A stretch of DNA of 57,668 nt, taken from Thermoanaerobaculia bacterium (lineage in GTDB: Bacteria > Acidobacteriota > Thermoanaerobaculia > Gp7-AA8). The notes under the pieces were generated by a model. That model was not told where the DNA came from and did no database searches. It saw nothing but the letters and a program-made list of their open reading frames with translations. Both the position numbers and the translations under genes were made by a program. Each line of letters begins with the position of its first letter. Position 1 is the stretch's first letter. Positions 33,947 through 42,554 of the stretch are shown here, piece after piece. The stretch lies in NCBI GenBank assembly GCA_017883235.1, contig JADGNY010000025.1, forward strand, positions 1-57,668, written 5' to 3'.

Positions 33947-36022
33947 ATGCGCTTGAAACGTTTTGGCTCCGCGGTTTCCGTGATCGTTCTTTTTCTGTTT
34001 ACCAACGTCGCACGCGCCGAAGACGCGAAGGCGACGACACCTGCTCCTTCCACCACGGCCCAGCGCTACGGCACGTGGGGAGTCGACTTGGAAGGAATGG
34101 ATCGTTCGGTCAAACCGGGCGACGACTTCTTCAAGTACGTCAACGGCAAATGGGCCGCCACGACACAGATCCCGGCCGACAAGACCGGTTACGGCGCCTT
34201 CGCCGTCCTCGGCGACCTTTCCGAGGCGCGCGTTCATGCGCTTCTCGACCGCTGGGCTGCCGACAAGAGTCTGAAGGCCGGCTCCGACGGGGCAAAGGTA
34301 GCGACGGTCTATCGCACCTACCTCGATGAGGCCACCGTGGAGAAGCTCGACGCCAAACCGATCCAGCCATATCTCGACGCCGTGAAGAAAGCGAAGACGC
34401 ATGAGGACATGGCTCGTTCGATGGGCGGCGCCGAACGCGGCTTCGGCAGCTCGTTCTTCGGCGCCGGCGTCAGCGATGACGCCAAGAATCCCGACAAGTA
34501 CACGCTTTACCTGTCGCAGGGCGGCCTCGGCCTGGCCGACCGCGAGTTCTATCTGCGCGACAACTTCAAGCCGCAGAAAGAGCGCTACCAGAAGTACGTC
34601 ACCGACATGCTGGGGCTCATCGGTTGGGCCGATCCGGAAAAGAACGCGGCGGACGTCGTCGCGCTCGAAACGAAAATCGCCGAGGCCCACTGGACGCGCG
34701 CCGAGAGCCGCGAACGCGACAAGACGTACAACCCGACCACCATCGCCGACCTGGAAAAGAACGCGCCGGGATTCCCGTGGCTCCTGGCATTCAAGGAAGC
34801 GGGACTCGGCAAGGTCGACCGCGCCGTGGTCCGCCAGAGCACCGCGCTCCCGAAGATCGCCAAGATCTTCGCCGACACGCCGGTGGCGACGCTCCAGGCA
34901 TGGCAGGCGTTCCACATCGCCGATGATGCAGCGCCTCTTCTCTCGAAGCGCTTCGTCGATACGCACTGGGAGTTCCGCTCGAAGTTCCTCAACGGCGCCA
35001 AAGAGCAGCGCTCCCGCTGGAAGCGCGCCGTCGGCGCCGCCGAGGGAACGATGGGCGAGGCCATCGGCCGGACCTACGTCGCCGAATACTTCCCGCCGGA
35101 GTCGAAGGCCAAGATGGAGCAGCTCGTCGCCGGCCTGCGCGCCGCGATGAAGGGCCGCATCGAGAACCTGCAGTGGATGGGGCCGGAGACCAAGGCCCGC
35201 GCTCTCGAGAAGCTGGCCAAGTTCAACGTGAAGATCGGCTATCCCTCGGAGTGGCGCGACTATTCGAAGCTCGTGATCCGCAAGGGTGATCTGGTCGGCA
35301 ATTCCGAGCGCGCCGCGAAGTTCGAGTGGGCGCGTGACGTTGCCCGCCTCAGCAAGCCGGTCGACAAGAAGGAATGGGGCATGACGCCCCAGACGGTCAA
35401 CGCCTACTACCAGGCGACCAAGAATGAGGTCGTCTTCCCCGCCGCCATTCTGCAGCCGCCGTTCTTCGATCCGAAGGCGGACATGGCCGTGAACTACGGC
35501 GGCATCGGCGCCGTGATCGGTCACGAGATCACGCACGGCTTCGACGATCAGGGCCGCAAGTCGGACGGCACCGGCATGCTGCGCGACTGGTGGGCTCCAG
35601 AAGATGCCGCTAAGTTCGAGGTGCAGGCCGCGAAGTACGGCGCGCAGTATGAGGCGATCAACCTCCCGCAACTCCCCGGCAGCCACATCATCGGCAAGCT
35701 GACCATGGGAGAGAACATCGGCGACCTCGGCGGCATCCTGATGGCCCTCGACGCCTACCATCTCTCGCTGCACGGCCAGCCGGCCCCGGTGATCGACGGC
35801 TTCACCGGCGATCAGCGCGTGTTCCTGGGCTGGGCTCAGGTGTGGCGCACGCTGACGCGCGACGACGCCCTCCGCCAGCTCATCGCCACCAACCCGCACT
35901 CCCCCGGCCAGGTGCGCGCCTTCGCCCCCCTCCGCAACGTCGACGCCTGGTACGAAGCGTTCGGCGTGAAAGAGGGCGACGCCGAATACGTCAAACCAGA
36001 GGACCGCGTCCGGATCTGGTAA
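33947..36022 (+). CDS. M13-family metallopeptidase (neprilysin/PepO type), exported
   Basis: This 691-residue protein has a signal peptide (to about residue 24, A-R-A-E-D) and the zinc site H-E-I-T-H at about residue 526, with the third ligand in G-E-N-I-G-D-L-G-G about 60 residues later. V-N-A-Y-Y-Q upstream is the substrate-binding motif of the family. Length is normal for the family. M13 peptidases cut oligopeptides outside the cytoplasm. GAGGAA precedes ATG 33947. The earlier ATG at 33788 would destroy the signal peptide. A strong hairpin follows the gene. Confidence 0.95.
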   Translation: MRLKRFGSAVSVIVLFLFTNVARAEDAKATTPAPSTTAQRYGTWGVDLEGMDRSVKPGDDFFKYVNGKWAATTQIPADKTGYGAFAVLGDLSEARVHALLDRWAADKSLKAGSDGAKVATVYRTYLDEATVEKLDAKPIQPYLDAVKKAKTHEDMARSMGGAERGFGSSFFGAGVSDDAKNPDKYTLYLSQGGLGLADREFYLRDNFKPQKERYQKYVTDMLGLIGWADPEKNAADVVALETKIAEAHWTRAESRERDKTYNPTTIADLEKNAPGFPWLLAFKEAGLGKVDRAVVRQSTALPKIAKIFADTPVATLQAWQAFHIADDAAPLLSKRFVDTHWEFRSKFLNGAKEQRSRWKRAVGAAEGTMGEAIGRTYVAEYFPPESKAKMEQLVAGLRAAMKGRIENLQWMGPETKARALEKLAKFNVKIGYPSEWRDYSKLVIRKGDLVGNSERAAKFEWARDVARLSKPVDKKEWGMTPQTVNAYYQATKNEVVFPAAILQPPFFDPKADMAVNYGGIGAVIGHEITHGFDDQGRKSDGTGMLRDWWAPEDAAKFEVQAAKYGAQYEAINLPQLPGSHIIGKLTMGENIGDLGGILMALDAYHLSLHGQPAPVIDGFTGDQRVFLGWAQVWRTLTRDDALRQLIATNPHSPGQVRAFAPLRNVDAWYEAFGVKEGDAEYVKPEDRVRIW

Positions 36023-36046
36023 GTGACGAACACGCGATTCAACACG

Positions 36047-36072
36047 AACGGCCACCCGCGAGGGTGGCCGTT
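36047..36072. terminator. Hairpin terminator between convergent genes
   Basis: AACGGCCACC (36047-36056) pairs with GGTGGCCGTT (36063-36072), between the peptidase and sigma factor stops. An identical stem occurs at 38064-38089, so this is a standard terminator sequence in this genome. Confidence 0.75.
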
Positions 36073-36097
36073 TCGAGCACGTCTTCCTTGATGTGGC

Positions 36098-36685
36098 TCA
36101 TGACGGTACCCGTGTGATCGACTCGAAGATGGTGCGTGCCGCCTTGCGGCAATGGTGAAGGAGTTGCCGGACGTAGAGCGGCGCGACGTCGAGCTCCGCG
36201 GCCACATCGCGCATCGACTTCCCTTCATAGTGGAAGCTGCGCAGGGCTTTGCGGCACCGCGGCCGCAGCCGGGCCAGCGTCTCCGCCACCGCCAGCCGAA
36301 TGGCGATGGTGTCGGACAGCAGCGTTTCATCGGCCGCGCTTTCGCTCTCCACATCGACATCGCAAAAGACCGTTTGCTCGCGTTGCCGCTTCCGCCAGTA
36401 TTCGAGGCACTCGTTCCTCACGGCCCCTCGAAAGTAGGGTTTGAGCTCCCCGCGCACCACGCCGGGGTTGCTGAAGTAGTGCATGAAGATGTCGTGAACG
36501 ATGGCCTCGGCGTCGGCGAATGGAACGCGGAAGTCGCGCACGGCAATCAGCCGCATCAGGCGCACATGGCTTTCGTAAACCTCGGCAAACGCCTCCTGCC
36601 CCGGCAGGGGGATCGCGAGAGGCTCGACGCAGGGAAGCGGAGGCAACGGATTCGCGCCGCCAGGCGGTGTCAGATCGGTGGGCAT
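36098..36685 (-). CDS. ECF-type RNA polymerase sigma factor
   Basis: This 195-residue protein has region 2 (V-R-D-F-R-V-P-F-A-D-A-E-A-I-V-H-D-I-F, then Y-F-R-G-A-V-R-N-E) and region 4 (L-R-P-R-C-R-K-A-L, M-R-D-V-A-A-E-L-D-V-A). An N-terminal Pro-rich tail of about 30 residues precedes them. No anti-sigma gene is adjacent. A truncated relative with the same D-A-E-A-(I/L)-V-H-D-I-F block lies at 56718. A 21-bp tandem array lies just upstream of its start. Confidence 0.85.
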   Translation of the reverse strand: MPTDLTPPGGANPLPPLPCVEPLAIPLPGQEAFAEVYESHVRLMRLIAVRDFRVPFADAEAIVHDIFMHYFSNPGVVRGELKPYFRGAVRNECLEYWRKRQREQTVFCDVDVESESAADETLLSDTIAIRLAVAETLARLRPRCRKALRSFHYEGKSMRDVAAELDVAPLYVRQLLHHCRKAARTIFESITRVPS

Positions 36686-36723
36686 GCGTTTGAGTATGAG
36701 GCGACTTACGCACGTAAAGCAAG

Positions 36724-37108
36724 AAAACCAGAATTTGTTGACCGCAATCAGACGACCGTTGCCGGCAACATCCGGTTTGTTGGCGTCAACAAAATTTTGT
36801 TGACGCCAACCCGGACCTTGTTGCCGGCAACTCCGAACTTGTTGCCGGCAAGTCCGAGCTTGTCGGCGGCAACTCCGAGCTTGTTGGCGCCAACGCAGAA
36901 TCTGTTGGCGGCAACGAAACTCATGTTGACGGCAACTCGGAACCTGTTGAGGGCAATGACCTTTACGTTGACGTCAACTCGGAACTTGTTGACAGCAGCA
37001 AACTTATGTTGACGGCAACTCGGAAGCTGTCGGTGGCAACACCGATCCTGTTGACGGCAACTCCGGTCTGTTGACGGCAACTCCGGTCTGTTGACGGCAA
37101 CTAAAGGA
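36724..37108. repeat. 21-bp tandem repeat array C (TTGTTGCCGGCAAC)
   Basis: About 18 imperfect units of 21 bp have the palindromic core GTTGCCGGCAAC or variants (GTTGACGTCAAC, GTTGGCGCCAAC). Because the unit is seven codons long, both strands carry open heptad-repeat frames (for example N-K-L-G-V-A-A on the minus strand). No ribosome site or family supports translation. It fills most of 36686-37309. Confidence 0.88.
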
Positions 37109-37133
37109 GTCTTGGCCGCAACGCGGCCAAGAC
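37109..37133. terminator. Perfect 11-bp hairpin at the end of array C
   Basis: GTCTTGGCCGC (37109-37119), loop AAC, GCGGCCAAGAC (37123-37133). It may be a boundary or terminator. A second small perfect hairpin, GTGCGTG-CC-CACGCAC (37275-37290), lies just before the ribosome site of the next gene. Confidence 0.45.
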
Positions 37134-37309
37134 CGGAAGCCGCGACCCGGCATCATTCCGTAACCTTTTGCCGGGCTGATACGTCTAAGCAAACGAACAC
37201 CAATGTATGTTCGCGGCCGCAGCGCGTCGCTGACGGCCATCATTCCGAGTCGAAGTACGGTAGTTCTAACCCATGTGCGTGCCCACGCACTATCGCTATG
37301 GAGATGATA

Positions 37310-38041
37310 ATGGACAAAAAACGAGCAGTAGACGCACCGGCTGATCCCCCGACTACGAGCGAAAGCGTCAATGACGTTGTCCCGGGCAACCTCGCGGCTG
37401 CGGGCGATCCATCGACCCCATCCACCCCACCGCCCCAGGTCACACCCGAGGATCTCGCGGCCTCGTTTATCGCCATGATCGACCAGTTCCAGGCACAGAT
37501 CCCCAACTTCCAGCACCACGATCCGAGTGATATCCGCCGCGTGGCGGCGATCGCCCGCTTCGCTCCCGACCTGATCGTGCCGACCATCGCCACGACCATG
37601 TCATTCGCTCCGGCCGCCCAGCGCAACCTCTTCGACGTCGAAGCAAACCAGATGGCCATCCGCAAGCAGAACGCATTTCAACCGGTGATCCAGCGCCTCA
37701 CCGCGCTGACCGACGGACTGCAGTTCACCGTCAACAACGGTCTGGCCGAGGCGGGGGCGCAGGCTCTCGACGTCTACACGTGGGCCAAGGCCTACGCCAG
37801 GCGTCCCGATGCCACCGCTCTCCATCCGTATGTCGCCGCGCTGTCGCGCGTGGTGAAGAAGGTCATCAATCACCGCAAGCCGAAATCACTGGCGACACCG
37901 GCTCCGTCACCCACCCCCGCTCCGTTGCCACAAGGTGGCCAGGGATTTCTCGCTCCGACCTTCGTCCCTCCCGATCGTGCCGGCGAAGATGAGTTTCCCG
38001 ATCACGTCAACAAAGCGTTGGACAGGGCTATGGAGGATTAG
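37310..38041 (+). CDS. Hypothetical protein, Pro/Ala-rich ends
   Basis: This 243-residue protein has a disordered N-terminus rich in Pro/Thr/Ser, a helical middle (about residues 50-190, for example A-A-S-F-I-A-M-I-D-Q-F-Q and V-A-A-I-A-R-F-A-P-D) and a Pro-rich tail. It has no signal peptide, membrane helix or Cys. ATG 37310 has GGAG six bases upstream, which decides among three closely spaced ATG codons. I do not recognise the family. A terminator follows. Confidence 0.75.
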   Translation: MDKKRAVDAPADPPTTSESVNDVVPGNLAAAGDPSTPSTPPPQVTPEDLAASFIAMIDQFQAQIPNFQHHDPSDIRRVAAIARFAPDLIVPTIATTMSFAPAAQRNLFDVEANQMAIRKQNAFQPVIQRLTALTDGLQFTVNNGLAEAGAQALDVYTWAKAYARRPDATALHPYVAALSRVVKKVINHRKPKSLATPAPSPTPAPLPQGGQGFLAPTFVPPDRAGEDEFPDHVNKALDRAMED

Positions 38042-38063
38042 TCGTTCGCTTTCCTTTTGTATG

Positions 38064-38089
38064 AACGGCCACCCGCGAGGGTGGCCGTT
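38064..38089. terminator. Hairpin terminator
   Basis: AACGGCCACC (38064-38073) pairs with GGTGGCCGTT (38080-38089) followed by TT. It has the same stem as 36047-36072 and separates convergent genes. Confidence 0.75.
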
Positions 38090-38105
38090 TTGGTTTCCCC
38101 ATCGG

Positions 38106-38528
38106 TCAGGGTGCGTCGGGGTCGAAGAGAATCAGTCTGCACCTTGAAGTGATGTCCAGCGCCCGCTCGATTTGTGCGGCTTTCTGAAGCACCGGATCTG
38201 CGGCGTTGACCGGCCATCCGACGATGTTTGCATGCAACGGCGGTGGTTCTTCGGCAACGACGTCGAGCTTCGCCGAGCGAACCGCGGCAGCCTTGCAGAT
38301 TGCGGCGCCGTGAACGGTAACATCCGGCCTTCGATCACGAGCGATCTGAATCAAGTTCGCGCCCGGCTCGGCATCGTGGCGGAAGACCGACGTTGTCATC
38401 TGCGCCTTCCGATTCGGCAGAAAGGCCGCCGGTTTCACCGTCGTGGCATTGAAGTACGACGACGATGTAAGAAAGCGCGCCAGCGCCTCCCCGTCGGCGA
38501 CGATCTCAGGCAACCCGGACGGAAGCAT
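38106..38528 (-). CDS. Hypothetical protein of the TIGR04255 cassette (third gene)
   Basis: This 140-residue protein opens V-A-D-G-E-A-L-A-R-F-L-T-S-S-S-Y-F-N and has S-V-F-R-H-D-A-E-P and a tail with L-D-V-V-A-E-E-P-P-P-L-H-A-N. No signal or membrane segment is seen. I do not recognise a named domain. It overlaps the gene at 38506 by about 23 bp if it starts at ATG 38528, and it follows a TIGR04255 gene. The three appear to be one transcription unit. Confidence 0.65.
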   Translation of the reverse strand: MLPSGLPEIVADGEALARFLTSSSYFNATTVKPAAFLPNRKAQMTTSVFRHDAEPGANLIQIARDRRPDVTVHGAAICKAAAVRSAKLDVVAEEPPPLHANIVGWPVNAADPVLQKAAQIERALDITSRCRLILFDPDAP

Positions 38529-39024
38529 GGCCCATCGTCTCGCGAATCCTCTCGAGAATGAGTGGCGGAATCCTCTCGCCGTCGAACCGCGCCACAGCGT
38601 GGCCCTGATCAGTCCCATCCAGCCAGGCGAATGCCAGCCGGTCGCTCACGCCGATGCTGATCGAAAGGACGCGGCTGCGAGAGTGAACCCAGTCGAGGGA
38701 AATCGACCCGTCTGGTTCCGGTGCCACTTCCGGTACAGGCACGCTGCCCGGCAATGCTTGGATGAAAGCGATCGCTCGTTCAGTAGCAAAAACGGATACC
38801 GGCTCGGCTCCTTCACCGTCCCAGTCGGATTGGCCGTGTTTCGCTGCAACAGCAAGGACCTCGGAAACGGCTTCTGTCCTCGGTCCGAACAACGCGATCG
38901 ATTGCTGCATCGACTCCATCGCTGCCGAAACCGATCTGCGAATGGTGTCCGCCTCCTGCGAAACCGCGGTTCCGTCGCCAGCCGCGACATTCATAGTCGC
39001 GTACACATCCGGGAGGCGTGTCAT
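38506..39024 (-). CDS. Hypothetical protein of the TIGR04255 cassette (second gene)
   Basis: This 172-residue soluble protein has an N-terminal helical part and a middle with W-D-G-E-G-A-E-P-V-S, a pattern often seen in small proteins placed beside TIGR04255 genes. D-W-V-H-S-R-S-R-V-L-S-I-S-I-G-V-S follows. ATG 39024 overlaps the TIGR04255 stop (ATGA), which I prefer to the ATG six codons upstream. Function unknown. Confidence 0.7.
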   Translation of the reverse strand: MTRLPDVYATMNVAAGDGTAVSQEADTIRRSVSAAMESMQQSIALFGPRTEAVSEVLAVAAKHGQSDWDGEGAEPVSVFATERAIAFIQALPGSVPVPEVAPEPDGSISLDWVHSRSRVLSISIGVSDRLAFAWLDGTDQGHAVARFDGERIPPLILERIRETMGHASVRVA

Positions 39025-39788
39025 CGAAACAGGTTCAGGCATCGTTCAGTCAGACTGCTCCGGAAAATCGCATTCGCCATGCGACGCAAAGCAAAGATCG
39101 TCGACTCGATATTCTCCCATATCTGAGGATCGTATGACTCGCGATGACTGCCAGCGATGTCGAAGATGACCGGCAGTGGTTGATTCTCCCGCAACCACGG
39201 AAGTGTCTCCCGCTCATCAATGACCATTCGAACTTTGACCTCGTGGCCTGTGACATCCTCGATCGCCGAGTATTCGTTCAAAACAGAGGTGAATTTAAGG
39301 GCGATCTCCTCCGGGAGTTTTGAATCCAGGCACAAATATTCGTCGAGGTTGACGATGCCCTCACCCGACGGAAGAAGGATGCGATTGATGTACCGCAGTC
39401 CGATTCGCCGGATCGTCACAGGCGAGACCAGATCAACGAAGATCCGCCATGTCCGCTCGATCTCGGGGAGATACTCGTCAAGGTCTGTATACGGTGCGAA
39501 ACGATTGAATGAAAAACCGTCCCGTCTGAGCTGCACGAGCTGCGGTTCTTCACCGAGTAACTGAAAGGCGGCGGTTGCTTCCCCGATATTGAGCGGCTGG
39601 TGTGAATCTCCGGATCGGGGCGGCTGGCGGAGGCGCCGGCGAAAACCGGGGTAGCGATCCAAGTAACGTTCCCTGGCGCGCCCTTCCAGATCTGCGAACT
39701 TGATATCCGCCGGCAGATCGCAATCGATGTCTACCACCATCTCGACGATCGGCGGATGTGTGAGCCGCGGCGAGCTGGCGACGGTCAT
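39021..39788 (-). CDS. TIGR04255-family protein
   Basis: This 255-residue protein has the family's opening P-P-I-V-E-M-V-V-D-I, a middle R-F-A-P-Y-T-D-L-D-E-Y and the strand I-R-R-I-G-L-R-Y-I-N-R-I, all typical of TIGR04255, a sporadically distributed family of unknown function. ATG 39788 was chosen because the residues upstream do not fit the family. It is first in a three-gene minus-strand unit between a terminator and a divergent gene. Confidence 0.75.
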   Translation of the reverse strand: MTVASSPRLTHPPIVEMVVDIDCDLPADIKFADLEGRARERYLDRYPGFRRRLRQPPRSGDSHQPLNIGEATAAFQLLGEEPQLVQLRRDGFSFNRFAPYTDLDEYLPEIERTWRIFVDLVSPVTIRRIGLRYINRILLPSGEGIVNLDEYLCLDSKLPEEIALKFTSVLNEYSAIEDVTGHEVKVRMVIDERETLPWLRENQPLPVIFDIAGSHRESYDPQIWENIESTIFALRRMANAIFRSSLTERCLNLFR

Positions 39789-39899
39789 CGAATACCAAAC
39801 CTCATGGAATCGACATGATAAGTGACAAGCGAAGGCTGGCAGCAAATCGTGACCCCGCGCACGTTATCCTCCCCGTTCGAGGCACACAATAACTTCCTC

Positions 39900-42053
39900 A
39901 TGAAAAGCCTCCTGCTGGCCGCGGTCCTTTCGAATCCGATTCTTTTCGTCACCCAGGTGCCGGTGCTCGGTGACTTCACTACCGTCGCCTCCACCTTCGG
40001 CAATCAGATCCCCACCGTTCAGCAGGCACCGCGCGGCGGCGACCTCTGGATCCGTTATCCCGACGGCACGACCAAGAACCTCACCCGCGCGGCCGGCTTC
40101 GGGACGAGCGGGATGCAGGGGGCGAACGCCATCGCGGTGCGCGAGCCGTCCGTCCACTGGAGCGGCACCAAGGCGCTGTTCAGCATGGTCGTCGGCGCGC
40201 CGAAGCAGCAGTACGTGTGGAAGGACTACGTCTGGCAGATCTACGAGATCACCGGCCTTGGCGAGTCCGACACGCCGGTCATTCGCAAGGTCGCCAACCA
40301 ACCGGCGGCCTACAACAACGTCAGCCCGTTCTACGGCACCGACGATCGCATCCTCTTCACTTCGGATCGGCCGCGCAGCGGTGAGCCGCACCTCTATCCT
40401 CAGCTCGATGAGTACGAGGAGGCGCCGACAGTCACGGGACTCTGGAGTCTCGACCCGAACGTTGATTCTATGCACGGCGATCTGCGCATGCTCAATCACA
40501 CGCCGTCCGGCCTCTTCTCACCATCGATCGACAGCTTCGGCCGGGTGATCTTCACGCGCTGGGATCACCTGCAACGCGATCAGCAGGCCGACACCGATGC
40601 CACCGAGGGGGGGACGTACGGGACATTCGACTATGCCGACGAGACCGCGGGCGCGGCGCGCGGCGCGGGGGTCGAAGTCTTCCCCGAGCCTCGCAGCGCG
40701 CGCACCGATCTTCTGGCCGGCACGAACCTGCAGGGCAACAGCATCAACCACTTCTTTCCGTGGGAGATCAACGAAGACGGCACGTCGGAAGAGACGATGA
40801 ATCACGTCGGCCGGCACGAGCTGCATAGCTATTTCGACAAAAGCATGAACGGTGACAGCGGCGTGCAGGAATTCATCGCCGCGTCGAGCGGCCGGGCCAA
40901 TCCGAACGAGGTCGAGAACCTCCTGCAATTGCATGAGGACCCGGCGCATCCCGGCGTCTACTTCGCCGTCGACGCGCCGGAGTTCCAGACGCACGGCTCC
41001 GGACAAATCGTCCGCTTCGGCGCGGAGCCGGGGCTGCCGGCCGACAAGATCGTCGTCACCTACATCACGCCCCATTCGACGCGCGACGTCATCGACGGCT
41101 CACCGCCCGCGGATGCGTCGGGACACTATCGCGATCCTCTCCCCCTCGCGGACGGCACGCTGCTGGCCGCGCATACGAGCGAGCTTCGAGGGGACAGCAA
41201 CGACGGGACGCGCCCCGCTCCGACGTCGCGCTACGCGTTCCGCCTGCGGACGATGGTGTTGCAGAACGGCGTCTACGTACCGGGCGATCTGCTGACGTCC
41301 GGCATTCAGGTCAGCGTTTCGTACTGGGATCCCGACGAGCTGGTGACGTGGTCGGGCCCGATGTGGGAGCTGAATCCGGTGGAGGTCCGCGCGCGTCCGC
41401 GTCCCGCACTCCGCACGACGCCCCTCGAGGAGCCGGAGGCGAAGATCTTCCGCGACGAAGGCGTCGATCCGGCCGCGTTCCGCGCCAACCTCGCGTCACG
41501 CGGTCTTGCGCTGATCGTCAGCCGCAATGTCACCTCGCGCGATGCCGCCGACAAGCAGCAGCCGTACAACCTCCACGTCGCCGGGAGCAGCACGCAGAAG
41601 ATGACCGGCAGCGGCAAGGTCTACGACATCGCCCATCTCCAGCTTTTCCAGGCCGACCAGCTCCGCGGCCTCGGCGGCACCACATCGCCGAGAGCCGGAC
41701 GCCGCGTGCTCGCCCGCACGATGCACGACGCCGCGGTGAAGAATCCGCCGACGACGGGGCCGGCCGGCAGCGTCCAGATCGCCGCCGACGGCTCGATGGC
41801 CGCCCTCGTCCCCGCCCGCCGCGCCATGAGCTGGCAACTGACCGACGGCACCGGCACACCCGTCGTCCGCGAACGCTACTGGCTGACCTTCCAGCCCGGC
41901 GAAGTACGCGTCTGCAGCGCCTGCCACGGCGTCAACTCGCACGATCAACTGGGCGCCGTTGCTCCGCAGAATTCTCCCGAGGCGTTGAGGGCGATGCTGC
42001 GGTTCTGGAAGTCGTCGTCGACGAGCGGGAGGCGGCGGGCGGCGGGGAAGTAG
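39900..42053 (+). CDS. HzsA-like secreted protein with one heme-binding motif
   Basis: This 717-residue protein has a signal-like N-terminus and beta-propeller (PD40-type) repeats such as R-I-L-F-T-S-D-R-P-R and V-I-F-T-R-W-D-H-L-Q. A middle region resembles the domain named after the hydrazine synthase alpha subunit (for example N-H-F-F-P-W-E-I-N-E-D-G). A single C-S-A-C-H-G-V-N site lies near the C-terminus. Many bacteria that do not make hydrazine carry such relatives, so hydrazine synthesis is not implied. The partner subunits of hydrazine synthase are not present. A periplasmic c-type heme protein is likely. Confidence 0.7.
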   Translation: MKSLLLAAVLSNPILFVTQVPVLGDFTTVASTFGNQIPTVQQAPRGGDLWIRYPDGTTKNLTRAAGFGTSGMQGANAIAVREPSVHWSGTKALFSMVVGAPKQQYVWKDYVWQIYEITGLGESDTPVIRKVANQPAAYNNVSPFYGTDDRILFTSDRPRSGEPHLYPQLDEYEEAPTVTGLWSLDPNVDSMHGDLRMLNHTPSGLFSPSIDSFGRVIFTRWDHLQRDQQADTDATEGGTYGTFDYADETAGAARGAGVEVFPEPRSARTDLLAGTNLQGNSINHFFPWEINEDGTSEETMNHVGRHELHSYFDKSMNGDSGVQEFIAASSGRANPNEVENLLQLHEDPAHPGVYFAVDAPEFQTHGSGQIVRFGAEPGLPADKIVVTYITPHSTRDVIDGSPPADASGHYRDPLPLADGTLLAAHTSELRGDSNDGTRPAPTSRYAFRLRTMVLQNGVYVPGDLLTSGIQVSVSYWDPDELVTWSGPMWELNPVEVRARPRPALRTTPLEEPEAKIFRDEGVDPAAFRANLASRGLALIVSRNVTSRDAADKQQPYNLHVAGSSTQKMTGSGKVYDIAHLQLFQADQLRGLGGTTSPRAGRRVLARTMHDAAVKNPPTTGPAGSVQIAADGSMAALVPARRAMSWQLTDGTGTPVVRERYWLTFQPGEVRVCSACHGVNSHDQLGAVAPQNSPEALRAMLRFWKSSSTSGRRRAAGK

Positions 42054-42130
42054 CGACGCGGGCGCTTTAACGCTAGACACAAAAAACACAGCCCGGCGAA
42101 ACCGCAACAAAACGCGGTATCCAGGCAAAG

Positions 42131-42449
42131 GCATGGCAAGCACCGCCCCCTCATCCGCCTTCGGCACCTTCTCCCCCAGCTGAAAAGCGCTGGGGGAGAA
42201 GGGCTCTCGATGTTAGGAAGGCGCGAGCTCTTTTGGGGGCGAGTGCATGTTTTGCGAAATATTCGCGTCACGCGCAGAAACAAGGGTTAGTAGCACCGAA
42301 GCTCTCTTTCTCTATGCCCTCTGGATTACTGGCCGGTGGTTTCTGCGCGCGACAAGAGGATTTAACATCGAGAGCCTTCTCCCCCAGCGTTTTTCAGCTG
42401 GGGGAGAAGGTGCCGAAGGCGGATGAGGGGGCCGTACTTGCCATGCCCT
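42131..42449. repeat. Inverted pair of CCCCCTCATCCGCC elements before rtcB
   Basis: Copies at 42145-42213 and (inverted) 42367-42436 share CTTCTCCCCCAGC hairpins. Outside them GGCATGGCAAG is also mirrored (42131 and to 42449), giving a roughly 80-bp inverted repeat. No gene is recognisable in 42054-42554. Confidence 0.85.
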
Positions 42450-42554
42450 TGCCTGCATCCACGTTTGGTTGCGGCTTCGGCGAACTTGTCATCTATCGTG
42501 AACGCTTTCGAGCTAACGACGGGCGATTTGACACAGCGGGTTCAGGATTCTCTA

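Noticed and set aside
33617-36055. 812-residue minus-strand open frame
   Set aside because: It lies fully opposite the M13 peptidase gene and arises from its GC-rich codon bias. It has no recognisable domain and no ribosome site.
36748-37080. Heptad-repeat protein coded by array C
   Set aside because: The open frame follows from a 21-bp unit without stops and exists on both strands. There is no ribosome site, and the palindromic cores suggest a DNA-level role.
39900-42053. Hydrazine synthase and anammox metabolism
   Set aside because: Only an alpha-subunit-like protein is present. The other synthase subunits and hydrazine dehydrogenase are absent from the window.
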